A stretch of 64,000 bases of DNA, taken from NCBI GenBank assembly GCA_026214975.1, contig JAOBSW010000577.1, positions 54,051 through 118,050 of the forward strand, in the 5' to 3' direction. The notes below the pieces were generated by a model, which worked only from the letters and a program-made list of their open reading frames with translations, searched no databases and was not told the DNA's origin. Below, one piece after another: positions 12,248 to 24,407 of this stretch. How positions within the stretch are numbered: the first letter of the stretch is position 1; each line of letters begins with the position of its first letter. The stretch comes from Gentiana macrophylla (lineage: Eukaryota > Streptophyta > Magnoliopsida > Gentianales > Gentianaceae). Position numbers and translations under genes: made by a program.

Positions 12248-12249
<2 letters not shown>

Positions 12250-12309
12250 GAAAAATGCAAAATACACCCCCAGACTATACTCACTGCAAAATTTTCAACC
12301 TCAAACTAT

Positions 12310-13251
12310 TTTTTTTTCCCCCAAGAAACGAAATCTTATATTAACGAGAACAGAATTACAACAAAAGCTAGTCATAGCTAGACTAAAACGCAGCCTAACG
12401 TACAACAACGCGGCCAAATGCCGCACTTACAACACAAAACCGGAAAACAAAGCCGGGCACTACCCGGACCAGATAGACAGACACAAAGATATAATATTTA
12501 CAGGAGACACCAACACAACAAACAAAAGCAACAACACGACTCCGAAAAAACAAACAACACCACAAAGAAACAAATATGGCTATCAAGACCGAAGGTCTCC
12601 ACGAGACAGGCTTGATAATAGGAGTGAAGAAGCCATATGAGGCCGAGACCTTCACCCGAAACACCTACACTAAAACTAAGAAAACAAAAAGGCCCGGAAG
12701 CCTAGCACCGCCGCCGCACGGTACATAGAGATTCGAAAGAAAAACTGCTCTTCCCGAATAAGCAGACAGCAAACCACAGATGACACTAGGAACCACTATT
12801 GGCGACTAGAGGTCCGACACCTCCACCTCCACCGAAGCTGGACCGGGATGTCCAGAGAAGAGGGGAAATGGCACCGGGAAGCTTAGACCACAGTGATGCA
12901 GCACCATCATGGAGATGAAAGAGAGCCATCTAACCGAGGCGAAATGCGCAAAGGTCGAAGGTCGAACCGCACATACTGACCATAGATCTGCAACCCGCCA
13001 CCACCAAGAGGCCGGAATCCACCGGATCTGGAGGAGGAAATTGATGGCAGCAACATAAGGAAGAAGCTTCACAGATCAAAATAAAAGAGAAGAAAGATAA
13101 AGAGATTATAAAATATATACATAAACGGGGGGACGCCGGCAGCAATCACCGCCGCCGGCGTCGAGAGAGGGCCGCTGAAAGTTTCTGCAAGTAGGGAAGG
13201 AGAAGAGAGGGACCAATAGAGAGAGAGTTCCATTATAATATTGATTATAAC
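12310..13251 (-). mobile_element. 5'-truncated LINE-like insertion with poly(A) tail
   Basis: It is flanked by a perfect 14-bp direct repeat CAACCTCAAACTAT (12296-12309 and 13252-13265). The left edge is a T run, which is the poly(A) tail of a minus-strand insert. On that strand the end reads ATAAGATTTCGTTTCTTGGG before the A run, a common end of plant non-LTR insertions. No reverse-transcriptase motif remains in the 942 bp, so the class is inferred from tail plus target duplication; a processed copy of another transcript is possible. Confidence 0.65.
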
Positions 13252-13706
13252 CAACCTCAAACTATTATTTGTTCTATTTACAACCTTGAACTATAAAATA
13301 CGAGCAATTTACAACCTTGAACTATCAATAGCTTAATTCACTACCCTAAACTATTAATATGCTCAATTTACAACCCTTAATCCATTTTTAGTATTTTTAA
13401 GATCCTCAAACAAGTGGTACTTGAGTCAATTGTCATCATCCCTTTGTCTTCTCCATTGAACTTTATTTTCTTCATCCACCCCCCGCCCCCCTTGGGCCCT
13501 CCTCTCGAGTCCTCCCTGTTCCATTCTTTCTCTATTTACAGAGTTGAAAAGACATTGGAAAGCAAAAAAATCTGATTTAATAGTGTGAAAAGCTCAACGG
13601 TTTCCATAAATTTCATCAATTAAACCATTGATCGATTATTAGAAAAATACAACCAAAGCACCCATAATCTTTTCAGAAATATCCATAATTCCATATCAAT
13701 ATTTTC

Positions 13707-13800
13707 TATAATATTCCGATTTTCGAAAAAATCTCGACATGTCATTTTGCGAAAACGAAATATTAAATTCTTTACTTCTTTGTGGATTTAAGTATTTTTG

Positions 13801-13846
<46 letters not shown>

Positions 13847-15873
13847 GATTTTCTATTTAAGGAAAATAGATATCATTAGTTCCAATTCCCATAACCTAAT
13901 AGTAAATCAAAAAATTTCCTACGTTATTTGAAAACGGCGTGTAAGAGCAAAAATAAGGGGTTGGGAGATTTCTTCCAATTTCTAAGCCGTTCTGCATCCA
14001 TTTTCAGATCATAGTAGAGCAACGAAATCATCGTGAAGAGGGCGTAGTTTCTACACAAGAAAGTTGGGACTTTGTCAATGTATGATTTTCGACCTAGATG
14101 TTGTTTTGAATGACTTTTATGGATTAAAACTTTTATCTTTCGTAGTCTTGTTGTTTTGGAAGCGTGTGATCGAATCTAATCTAAGCTTGGATTGATCACA
14201 TAGGTTTTTCTACGGAAAGATTCAAGTTTTGCTGTAGTTTTTATGAGAGTTTGGACTTGGATTAGCTTGCTAAAAGGTAAGAGGCTCTTTCTACGTTTTA
14301 ATTATGGTTTTAGGGTTAAGATTGATGCTTGGATATGGTTTAGACGATAGAAATCATGTTGTTTGATCGTTTAAGGATTAATGGATGTTATGGTTTGTGA
14401 AAGTAGTGTTTTTCTGCTGTTTTTCTGATTACAACCGTGTAGAACATGTTTAGAATCGAGTAGAGGTCGTAAAGTGCAGAAAAATAATGTTTTAGGGTTT
14501 TACCGCGTCGAATGCGCACGCATTCCTGTTACAGGATGTTTGGCTTTAGTTTCAGCAGGTGTAAATGCTCATGCATTCATAGGAATGTGCACGCATTCGT
14601 GATTCGGGATGTAAAGACCTTTTCACAGCAGGAGCAATGCGCACACATTCAATGGATTGCCCACGCATTGTTGTTTCGGGATAGTTCAGGTTGCTCCCAG
14701 CATGGGCAATGCGCACGCATTGACCCCAGTTTTTGAGAAATTATTGTTTTAAGCTATGTTTTGAGATTTAAAACGTTGTACCATGATCTAATAACATTAA
14801 TTAAACATGAACAAGCCTTGATTGAGTTTCTGATGCGTTTAGTTCCGGAACCGAATGTACTCTTCCAAAGAGTTGAAGTTCGGGACCGTCGGAAGAACAT
14901 GATAGGCTTGTGCTTTGATGAAGTAGAGTTCATCAATGTATGTGTACTTGATAGGATGTGGTGTCTAGGCTGTCAAGTGAGGAGTAGAGTTGTTAATGTG
15001 AGTTTTATCTTGAAAACACTTAGGTGACTAGTTAATACATAATAAATTACATACGTGGTAGTCAAAAGATTAAATGTCAGACTATTCTTTGTCAGACACC
15101 GATTCATATCGGCGATGTGGTACGTTCATAAAGGTGAACAACGCTACTGGTTCAAAAGGCTGAAGGGTAGTTGTGGAAATTCATTGAACGTATACGCATA
15201 CCGGGGAGACCCCGGAGCTATCAGGTGCTATTCACCGTTAGTTAGCAAGTATATCTGCAGGCTGATAAATGTCATGCATAGTGCCCTTGAATGATGACGT
15301 AACCAAGATAAGTTAAGCTAGATACGTATAGTCATGACATGTTAATGGACATGGAGTGAACCCTAGATTGAGTTGCTCTTATAAAGATAATCTTTTATTA
15401 TAAATCATAATTAATTTGTCGCCTCTACCTCTTATTGAGTACACTGTACTTAACTCAAATGCATGTTTTTTATGTGTTTGGGGGAGAGAAAATGAATAAA
15501 TAAATCCGGAGTATGAGGAGGACTTTGCTGTCTACGTTGAAGCTTTTGTTTTGTTCTTGTTATCTTTATATATTAGACTTGTTGTTCTTGAAGAACTCTG
15601 TATTTTATTTTAGTATACTTTTTGGAGGTTTTCGTACGTTATACGTTTTGTTTGGTTTTCCAATATAATAAATTTACATTTCCATCTTTAAAAGTTGAGT
15701 TTCTATTTTTGGTTGTTTGAAAAAATTATACCCGAGTCTTTTGCTTCCGTTATCTTAACTTCGATCTGACGTAGTAGAGGCCGACGTATAATATGTGATT
15801 TATATATATATTATACGTGCTTAACGTTCCTTTTTAGGATAAGGACTCACGTAATCAGGAACGGGACGTTACA
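13707..15873 (+). mobile_element. Solo LTR of a gypsy (Tekay-like) element
   Basis: The start TATAATATTCCGATTTTCG and end GGGACGTTACA parallel the ends of the chromovirus LTR at 45489-47601 (TGTAATATCCCGATTTTTCG ... GGGGCGTTACA). Between them the order is shared too: TGCGTTTAGTTCCGG (about 14833), AAAACACTTAGGTG (15013), a GTAGTGCCC-like segment and ATAAGGACTC. The LTR is diverged and has no internal region, so it is a solo LTR. Flanking TTTTC and CTTCC are at best a decayed duplication. Its start dinucleotide is TA instead of TG. Confidence 0.72.
14505..14730 (+). repeat. GCGCACGCATT motif array inside the solo LTR
   Basis: The phrase ATGCGCACGCATT and close variants (ATGCTCATGCATT, ATGTGCACGCATT, ATGCGCACACATT, TTGCCCACGCATT) occur six times in about 220 bp, spaced 25-60 bases apart. 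The unit AATGCGCACGCATT is nearly palindromic. The related LTR at 46188-46400 carries a different unit (GGACGGGCGTCC) at the same relative place. Confidence 0.8.
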
Positions 15874-15916
15874 CTTCCAAAGCCGTAAAAGCACTATTCT
15901 GTATCTGAACCGGAGG

Positions 15917-16262
15917 CCTTGTTTGGTTTCAGGTGGGGTTGGATCCATTTGGATCCATTCCAATATTTTATTACTCAAAGTATCTTATTTATCATTATTT
16001 TATTTTAAATTATCTCATCAATCGTTCAACATCAACAAATAAAATAATATTAATCAATTCACTTTATTCACCAACTACACTATTTAACCATTACTTTTTT
16101 CAATATAATATATCATTAAAGTTTCTCTCACCAATCATTTCTTCAACTACACAAATTTCAACATAACATTTCAACTTTATAATCATTATTTCATTATATT
16201 TTATTTTTACTTTCTATTTTTTGAATTCATTCAACCCCAATCAAACCCGAAACCAAACAGGG
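15917..16262. mobile_element. MITE with CCTTGTTTGGTTTC ends
   Basis: The left end CCTTGTTTGGTTTCAGG and the complement of the right end CCCTGTTTGGTTTCGGG form imperfect inverted repeats around an AT-rich non-coding core. CTGTTTGG ends are common in plant hAT- and PIF-type MITEs. No clear target duplication was found, so the superfamily is left open. Confidence 0.6.
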
Positions 16263-16933
16263 TGTGTATCACCCCTCCCCTCTAATTGCATTCAGATCTT
16301 TCTCACACACCAACACCTCAAACCCATTTCTCATTGCCGCCAAAGAAAACACAACTCCCCCAATCCCACCACCAGCCACTGAATCCACAATTTTTTGGGT
16401 TGGCTTTGAATTGATTTCAGCACTCCCTTGACTTACCAGCTCGGTTGTAGACTTGTAGCATCTTTAGATTTTGTTTTCTTGTTAAAGTTTATAACTTTTC
16501 TGTTCCCAAAACAATTTTTTGATGATGGAATAGCTGATAGAGCCCTAAATATTAAAGAGGAGCATGGAATCTTGAAACTGGTGGTGTTGAAGAGTTTAGA
16601 ACACAGATGCAATGGCCTTCTATTGGTTCAATTTGCTAGCTCCCTCTGTTTCCTTGGATTATTTAAGCAAAGACTCAAAATTGCAGAAAAAGAAAAATGA
16701 AAAAAAAAGTGGTGAATCCAATGCCTTGTTTAACTTCGAGAATAAGCAATTTACCCTTCATGGAGGTGGTGGGTGAGGAGGGCTAGTGGTGGGAGGAAGA
16801 AAAAATAAAGTTAGGAGAAGCAAACCAATTGACTGATTTACCCTTCTTTGAGGATCTTAGAAATTCTAAAAATGGATTAATGGTTGTAAATTGAATATAT
16901 CAATAGTTTTGGGTTGTAAATTGAACGATCGAT

Positions 16934-19031
16934 CGATTTTTTTTTTTGTTGAAAAAACCAAACAATTTTATTAAAGCGAGATCTGCTAAACAAAGAGAAG
17001 ATTACATCGTTCGGCGGGTAGTACTCCCAAACCACTCGACCAAGCAAAGCCACGCCACCTAGCTAGAAGGTGTGCAAGCACATTACATTGCTGCGCTTGA
17101 CAAAAGAGAATCGACAGGAGTGAAAAGAGGACAATAAAAAGCTAAGCGAATTGCCATTTAGACAACCTAAAACCGAAAAGTCCTCCGAAGAAGGCGGAAA
17201 GAGCCTGAACACAAGAAAGACAATCGCTCTCAAAGATAACCGAGGTGAGACCCATTTGCGCAGCTTCCTCCGTAGCCAATAAGATCGCCCGCATTTCGGA
17301 AGTTCGGCCCGTCTCCGGGTCAAAATGAAAGGAAAAGCGGCCACAATAGTTCCCACACTATCTCGAAAGATCAGGCCGACCCCGAACCTTCACATGCAAT
17401 CTGAAGCATCGCATTACACTTCCAAAAGGCTTTGGAGGGGCTCCAAGTCTCGGGATAAGAAGACCCAACGCTGTCGATCTTAAGACAATTTAACACTGGC
17501 GATACTCAACGCCTCGCTACCGATGAAGAGATCGCGACGCGAGGCGTAGATAGGGGCATCGCCATACACAACACTACACCTAGCCTTCCACGTGTTCCAA
17601 AGGAGTCGCGAAATAGTGGAAACCTCATCGCCAGATATATCGTTCCAAAAGCATGGCAAAGTACTCCCGAAGCATGATGCTGGTGGGCCGACAATCATTA
17701 AATGATGATGCTCTCCATATCGCCCGAGCATAATCACAACCGAATAGAACATGATACATCGTCTCTCTTTCCTTTCCACATGCCAAACACCGACCATCAC
17801 CAAGATGACGCTTGTGAAGATTCTCACCGATCGGCAAACACTCCTGTAAACAACGCCAGATAAAATGATGAACTCGCGGAGCTACTGCCACCCTCCAAAC
17901 CTCCCGCCAAATACTATCAGCCCCTATGGAAGATGACGTGGAGTGCATCCCCTCTCTGAAGCTCAATGCAAGAAAATAACCTGACTTCACCGTATACCGA
18001 CCCTTGCGGTCATAGTGCCAGATCTGGCGATCAGTATGAGAGCTACCCGCTATCGGAGTCTGAACAATCGCATCTACCTCCCAAGACTGAAAAACCTGCA
18101 TAAGCTGAGGCATATTCCATTGTCGCTGACCAGGTAGCATCAGATCACTTACCTTACAATCCGTCGGCAATGGGTGTGAGGTATGGGCAATTTGAAAGGA
18201 AGGCGGCAGTGAGACCCACGCATCATGGAAAACATACACTGAGCTCCCACCACCAATCCGCCATCGCATCCCTGACATAAGTAAGTCCCGTCCCTCTAAG
18301 AGACTTCTCCAAAGGAAGGATGGACGCCTCCCCAGACCTGCCGCCACAATAGTCGCCCCCGGATGATATTTCGCATTAAGAACCCGACTTACAAGGGCCG
18401 TGGGAAAGGAAAGGAGACGCCACGCCTGCTTAGCCAATAAAGCCAGGTTGAAATACTCAAGATTCCGGAATCCCAAACCACCCATATTCTTTGGCAAACA
18501 ACACACCTCCCAACTCCGCCAGTGCACCTTCCTACGCTCCTCCGTGTCCCGAGGAAAAAGCCACGGATATAACGCCCCACTCACGGACCATCGTGACCGG
18601 GACTTTAAAGCATTGCATGATAAAAGTAGGGATGGCCTGCAAGCTCGATTTGATCATTACCTCTTTACCATCAGGGGACAAGAGCTTATCCTTCCAACTA
18701 GAGAGCTTTTTCCAAATATGCTCACGAATAAAATCAAAGACACGCGCTTATTATGGCGGTGATGAGCGGCATACCAAGATACTTCCCCGTACCATCACCA
18801 ACTGGTATCTGCAGGAAATCCGATATATACGCCCTATCCTCCTGGCTCAGCCCCTTACTAAAATACAGGCTAGATTTGGGATAGTTGATTGCTTGACCAG
18901 AGAGAGCCCCATATTGGGCAAAAAGGTCAGCTAGGGTCTCTAAAGCGCCATCTACATACTCAAAAAAGAGCATCTATCATTCACAAATAGTAAGTGAGAT
19001 ACCTGAACTTCAGCATGCCTCTCAAAACTTA
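16934..19031 (-). mobile_element. 5'-truncated L1-type LINE with RNase H
   Basis: It is flanked by AACGATCGAT on both sides (16924-16933 and 19032-19041). The left edge is a T run, the poly(A) tail of a minus-strand insert. On the minus strand, from high to low coordinate, it carries the C-terminal part of reverse transcriptase (18734-18973), a zf-RVT zinc-binding region (CLACGKERETMYHVLFGCDY, about 17740-17800) and an RNase H piece (LATEEAAQMGLTSVIFESDC, near 17230-17290). Endonuclease and the RT core are missing through 5' truncation. Frames are broken in several places. Confidence 0.88.
17625..18584 (-). pseudogene. LINE ORF2 fragment: RT tail and zf-RVT
   Basis: A 319-residue open stretch of LINE ORF2. 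It contains the usual post-RT block (KHWRSWEVCCLPKNMGGLGFRNLEYFN-like order, with W-E-CCLPK...GGLGFRNL) followed by FIWRCLQECLPIGENLHKR and the zinc-binding C-x2-C-x7-H-x3-F-x-C pattern of zf-RVT. It continues, out of frame, into the RNase H remnant at lower coordinates. It has no host function; it is the truncated coding part of the LINE at 16934-19031. Confidence 0.85.
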
Positions 19032-19890
19032 AACGATCGATTGTTTAAGGTTTTAAATTGCACAGATTATATAATTTAATGTTATAAATAGAACAAATAT
19101 TAGTTTGAGATTGAAAATTTTACATTAAATATAGTTTAAGGGTGTACTTTGCATTTTTCCCTATTTATTTCAATATACATTAACTTCTACCGATTATCAT
19201 CCATGGATTTCACGTCACGGTCACGCGTCACCAAAACACCGAATTCCAGAAGCGATACCGCCAAGCTCCTTGCAAAATCAATTGCCGGAAAATCTTGTCC
19301 GATATGTTTTTGTGTCGTGGAGGACCGTAAAGCAGCTGTAATCATTCCCTGCATGCACGCGTACTGCATCGAATGCATCCGCAGATGGAGCAATTTGAAG
19401 CAGAAGTGCCCTCTCTGCAATGCTAACTTTGATTCCTGGTTCACTGAAATCAACCTCGCATTCCAAACTTACCGGAAGGATAAACTTTCGATCAACAACA
19501 AGACAGTCACCTCACCTAGGTTAAGCTTCCGGCAGGAAGACTTGCAGCCGATCAATTAAGGTTACCTTTATTTTTCAGTTGTTCTTAAAGCTACCTTTTT
19601 CAATTCTCTTTTTTTTTCCCTTCAATAAAATTGCTTTGTTATTGTAAGATTGTTCATGTTTTCAGATTTGTAGTGTTTCTGTTTATATCTGTTTGTTTTG
19701 CATAGTAATTTAAGGTTTATTTTCTGTGATTTACTTGAAGAACCAGGCACAAGCCGCTGGTGGTAGTTATTTCTATTGAGTTCTATTAGTTTTTATGATT
19801 TATTTGATTCAAGCAAATTTTAATACCTCAGACTGTGTGTTCTCTTGTGTTTGTCAGGACATCCAAGATTTTTGGGAAACAAATGCATTA

Positions 19891-20164
19891 CACTACGTTC
19901 GTTCCTTGAAATGTGTCACTCTTTTGCTTTTCTCATGTAATAAGAAACTGAATAGATGTGGTGTGGGTTGCGATTAGACGGACATATATGCCCTTTATTC
20001 AATGCTTTATTTTGGAAGGTGAAGGGATTATGGGGAGTTAATGGGCGGAAGATTAGGGGTATAGATTGAAAAAATTGTAATGAATGATGTATTGGTTCTG
20101 TAAAATGACACTTATTATGGGACAAATCCTATTAAAAAAGCGACTTGTTGAGGGACGGAGGGAG
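19891..20164. mobile_element. Stowaway MITE in RING gene intron 1
   Basis: The right end reads GGGACGGAGGGAG followed by TA, the classic Stowaway end. The left end after TA reads CACTACGTTCGTTCC, a mutated counterpart, and the subterminal GTGTCACT / GACACTT blocks also pair. TA on each side (19889-19890 and 20165-20166) is the expected target duplication. No coding capacity. Confidence 0.7.
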
Positions 20165-21694
20165 TACTATATAGGAATATGCTACATCTGTTGGCAATGA
20201 TGACACGATAAAAGAATTTGAAGCTTTTGTGTCCTGTAGAGCTAGATTTAGGTAGTTACTCCTTTATGTTACGTAATTAAGGGTATGCTTCATTATGTCT
20301 ATCTGCAACTTTTTTCCCCCCAGTTCATGGAATTATTCTGCATCTATGTTATCGCCAATAAATTTTTTGTGCTTGAAACCTTGGCACGTTGATTTCAGAA
20401 AATTGATTTTGATTGTTGACTGGGAATTGATTATGATAGGTCATTCCGGAGGTACAGGGAAGAGTTGAATGCTTCAAGCTCATCCAGAACAAGACCATTG
20501 CCATGGCGACGTTCATTTTTGAATAGGAATGAGCATCCTGATGATGTTGCTAAAAGAGTTCTGAGTTGGCGTACTAGGTACAGTTTCTTACATTTGTTTC
20601 TCTAGTTTGTCTTTATTGTAATTACTCGCAACGTTGTCTTGGTCAAGAGAATGTTTGAACAATTATTCTCTACTTACTTTGGTTAATGGCATCCACTGTC
20701 TATAAGGAGGAGTTGCAAATTCATACTGTTCTTTTTTTTTTTACTAAGAGTGTCTGCCAATAGGATATGTACAATTGGATATAGTGTACTCATATGTCTT
20801 GAAACATGTCACCTAGGTCTGTGAAATGTGCTTAGATTTCTGTGTAGTCCGTCCCGTTTCACAGTAACATACTCATCAGTGTTTGGTTTCTGTGAGCCTT
20901 TACAAAAATGAATTTGGGTGTCGAATATCGGTTTTGCTGTTTTCTTTTGTGTCTGTGTCTGCACCCACTGGATTATTTCCGTACTATCTCGTTATATATC
21001 TCGTTTGGATCCTTTTGCATGCGTTTTCCTGTGCCATAATACACGAATGGGGTTGAAAGTGAAAGAAGTTAACTGCAGGACTTGCTAGTTTTAGGATTCT
21101 TTTACCTAATATAGACTTTTCTGTTCTATACTCAGTGTGTGTGTCAAGGGAAGTATGAGATGACTTTTCTGATATAATTTATATAACCTGCCCTCCGGCA
21201 TTGAGTGATGTTGCCAATCTAATTGTCAACAATATGTCTGTGGCAGCATATATGAAAATCGGTTGCAGGCTGTGCCAAATGCTTCAAGGAATTGTCCTTT
21301 ACCGGTATGTTTTTCACAAGTACAGTTTATTTTGGCCAACTTATGTGGAGTGTGAAATAAGTTGTCTGTAAGTAATGTAATTTTTAGGCATCATCCTGTT
21401 TATAACCATGGACAGAAAAAACGGCTCAGGGCCCTCAATCAATCATCTGTGACTTCTTCTTTCTCTCTTTCATGTTTATGGAACCGAGCTTTAAGAGATT
21501 GACATTTTAATGGCAGAAATAGGAATGACCATTTTCATTTTTGTTGAAGTTAGGCATGATTACTTTAGTTTTAGTCATCGGATATTCTAGTTTTTTACCA
21601 TCTTGTCTCGTGTCATTATTACATACACGTTTATCCTTGTTTTTTTATTAGCCTTCCCCCCTTGGGGAGATAATTTAGAGAACAAAAGATATTT

Positions 21695-22967
21695 CACTTT
21701 TAAATGAGTGTCTGGTCAATCAAAATTAGGAATTTTTTTTATAAAAAAAAATAGAAATTGTTATATTGTTGTTTACTCATGAATACACATCTTTAACGAT
21801 CCATCTTTATATACAATGATTTAAAGATCCAATCTTTATATATAAGGACATCCATCGGGGTCATTATCAATGATAACATCCAGCTTACTCTCATATTCAC
21901 ATATTTCTTTCCCTTATCGTCAAACTTAACGATCCATCTTTATATATAACAATTTAAAGATCCAATCTTTATATATAAGGACATCCATCGGGGTCATTAT
22001 CAATGATAACATCCAGCTTACTTCTCTTAGTGAGTGAACCGACGACAGTTGGGCTCTCTATGATAGATAGATGAACTGATGACGGTGAATACTAGGATCA
22101 TCCTTGAGTGTACCCTTCTCTATAAGGACAACTTGAATGTTTCCGCTGGTACCATTACTATCTATCGATGATGCGTATTGAATGCAACTTTTGTTGAACT
22201 CTACCCGTCTGTGCCATTCAAAAACATCTCATGCGAGTGATCTTCCACATATTTGTCCATAGGTTCGGAACCTGATCCAACCGTCATGAACCTATTTGTT
22301 GGTTCTTCAACAATGAATTTCCAAACGTCATCATCTACTTTGTTGATTCGATACATTCCAATGGTATTGAACAATTACCATAACTATAAAAAATTTCGGA
22401 CTTATGGACTTTATAGTTATTGGAACTGTTCAAGATACCATTGGAATGTATCGAATCAACAAGAATAGGTTCATAACGGTTGGATCGGGTTCGAACCTAT
22501 GAACAAATATGTGGAAGATAACCCGCAAGACATGTTTTTGAATGGCGTGGACGGGTAGAGTTCAACAAAACAAAAGATGCATTGAATACGCATCATTGAT
22601 GGATAGTAATGGTACCAATCGAAACATTCAAGCCGTCCTAATAGAAGGGTACACCCAAGGATGATACTAGTACAATAAGTCGAGCCCGGTATGCCGTCGG
22701 TTCACTTACGAAGAGGCGTTTGACAATAAGGGAAAGAAATATGTGATGCGTGAGTGGCGCGAGGAATCGAGAGTAACTTGGATGTTATCAATGATAATGA
22801 GCCCGATGGATGAGTCGTTGTATATAAATATTGGATCTTTAAATCATTATATATAAAGATGTGTATTCATGAGGAAACAAATCAGATAACAATTCCTAAT
22901 TTTTTTCAAAAAAAAAAAAAAAATTACAATTCCTAATTTTGATTGACCAGACACTCGTTTAAAAGTG
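21695..22967. repeat. 1.27-kb inverted repeat (hairpin) in RING gene intron 3
   Basis: The left arm (21695-22390) and right arm (22410-22967) are near-complementary over their whole length, around a 19-base loop (22391-22409). Landmarks pair in order: CACTTTTAAATGAGTGTCTGG with its complement at 22950, CATGAATACACATCTTTA, TACCCGTC...GCCATTCAAAAACATG, and CCAATGGTAT next to the loop. The left arm has an internal direct duplication of about 100 bp (21794-21898 and 21929-22025) that the right arm lacks. No clear transposase; no recognised gene in the arms. If the intron is transcribed it would form long double-stranded RNA. Confidence 0.85.
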
Positions 22968-23563
22968 CAATTGTTTTGAGTGGTTGACAAACTAGGTTTC
23001 ACCTGTGTCAAACTTTCAGAAAGCAATGGGATGTATCGATGCCAATAGAACAGTACTTCAAAGAATAGAACCTTGGATAAGAAGGAGCTACATGCTATTC
23101 TTGGGGACCCCGATACTTCTGTTATTGTCCATGTTGTGACCTCGCTTTTGTATCCGCGTGCGACGCTGAAAAGCATGAAAACATGTCTGGACAACAGGAG
23201 CTCAAGCCTGATTTTCTTGCACCTTTGTTACCTTTCCTTCATGAAAGGACAAAGATGTTTTGGCATGAACTCAGGTACCTGCTTTTGTTCATGTTCTTAC
23301 TTTACTAGTTCTGTTTTATTACCATTTTCGTTGTTATAGTTTCTTTGGAATTGTGAGTTGCTTTATGTTGCTTGCATCGGTTTTCCTCGCACCGATTAGC
23401 GGAAAGTCGATTCTCAGTTCTACATACCAAATGATTTTCCCTGTTGTGACACAACGTAATGTACTTAGAATCTTCAACCTTTTTTTCAGGTGCTTTGCAG
23501 AAAGCTCGTTTTCTATGGAAACGATATGATCGTGTAGTCGAATACATTAGCCTATCAGATTAA

Positions 23564-24407
23564 CATTCAGACAAAACCGCGTATGGTCTAACTATCCTGT
23601 ATTATTCTGGCTCTCGGTGTATGCTTTGTGCATCAACTGGCTCAAAGTGCATCAATAAGAATCATAATTGAGGCAGATGATAACACCGCGAAGTATGTTA
23701 TCTGAGGCAGTTGTTCCCTCAAAAACGGTACAGGCATGAGTTGTTGTACAATAATGTCACAACAATGAAGAATCATGCAGAGCCATTGATGATAGTACTG
23801 CTACCAGACAGAAGAATCATACAGAGCCATTGATGATAGTAGTGCTACCGGAATAAAATTAAGAATAAATCTCGGATTCTCCTGCATCAGCTATCAAAAC
23901 CGAAGAATCATCTAGAGTCATTGATGATACTGAAAATTGACTTTGGGAAAATATCAAATCTTGGGTCAGGAATCAACTTTTCAAAGGATCCTCAAATTCA
24001 ACCTTCGGAGAAGCCGATTCTTGGTTCAAGATTCTACTTGTGCTCCACGTTGAATCGACCTTTAAAAAGTCAAAATATAGAGTTTTTGAAAGCCGATTCT
24101 TACCTTCTCCGATCTTCGGAAACCGAAATTTGAATCTGAAAATTGATTGGGTGCAGTGCCTCCGGTGAAAGTTAAGGAAATAAACTAAAACAACGCTGTT
24201 TTAATGTTTGGTGCAAAAAGGAGCCCCAATGATTTTTTCTCTTTTCAAAAAAAATTATTTGATCACAATACATTTTTACTTATTGAATGTATTATAAGAC
24301 GTAGAATCAATGTGTCTTACGCCATGATTAATGTGTAAAAACGTATGCATGTGGCTCATTTTTTTTTATACGTAAAAAGACGTTTGAAAGGGATCCAGAC
24401 TCGTAGA
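23564..24407. other. Intergenic with short tandem repeats
   Basis: No gene is seen. A unit of about 45 bp starting GAAGAATCATGCAGAGCC and running to GATGATAGTACTGCTACC occurs at 23767, 23811 and, more diverged, 23902. The remainder is unrecognised, with GAAGCCGATTCTTGG-like phrases repeated near 24010 and 24090. Confidence 0.5.

Larger units (their letters stand above)
12248..19161. mobile_element. Long terminal-inverted-repeat element split by four insertions
   Basis: The left end GGGAAAAATGCAAAATACAC and the complement of the right end, GGGAAAAATGCAAAGTACAC, match. The match continues through AAATTTTCAACCTCAAACTA and, after skipping inserted DNA, into 13252-13540 on the left and 16690-16933 plus 19032-19161 on the right. 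The arms are therefore roughly 350-400 bp. After removing the two LINEs, the solo LTR and the small MITE, about 1.36 kb remain, mostly arm. Long arms suggest a MULE or foldback type. I see no transposase and no clean target duplication (flanks TATATATAT and TATTTATTT). The interior 16270-16690 is pyrimidine-rich and not recognised. Confidence 0.75.
19203..23563 (+). pseudogene. Topors-like RING finger E3 ligase gene with frame breaks
   Basis: Five exons fit by GT/AG borders: 19203-19560, 20440-20577, 21247-21304, 23020-23274, 23490-23563. Exon 1 encodes a C3HC4 RING (CPIC, then CMHAYCIECI, then CPLC, residues about 35-75) of the Topors-like plant family. Later exons give RSFRRYREELN...RTRPLPWRRSF, IYENRLQAVPNASRNCPLP, EPWIRR/ELHAILGDPDTS and PFLHERTKMFWHELR-CFAESSFSMET. 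The protein would be an E3 ubiquitin ligase. Frames break four times: one base short before the exon 1 donor (in-frame TAA at 19557), one short after WIRR near 23080, one short in a T run near 23146, and one extra near 23523. A 6.9-kb transposon ends 42 bp before the ATG, probably separating it from its promoter. Either a pseudogene or a gene with consensus errors. If exon 1 is used alone, a 118-residue RING protein would result. Confidence 0.75.

Noticed and set aside
12395..13260. Hydrophobic minus-strand frames inside the LINE-like insert
   Set aside because: No RT, endonuclease or gag motif; they overlap one another in several frames and sit in a poly(A)-tailed insert.
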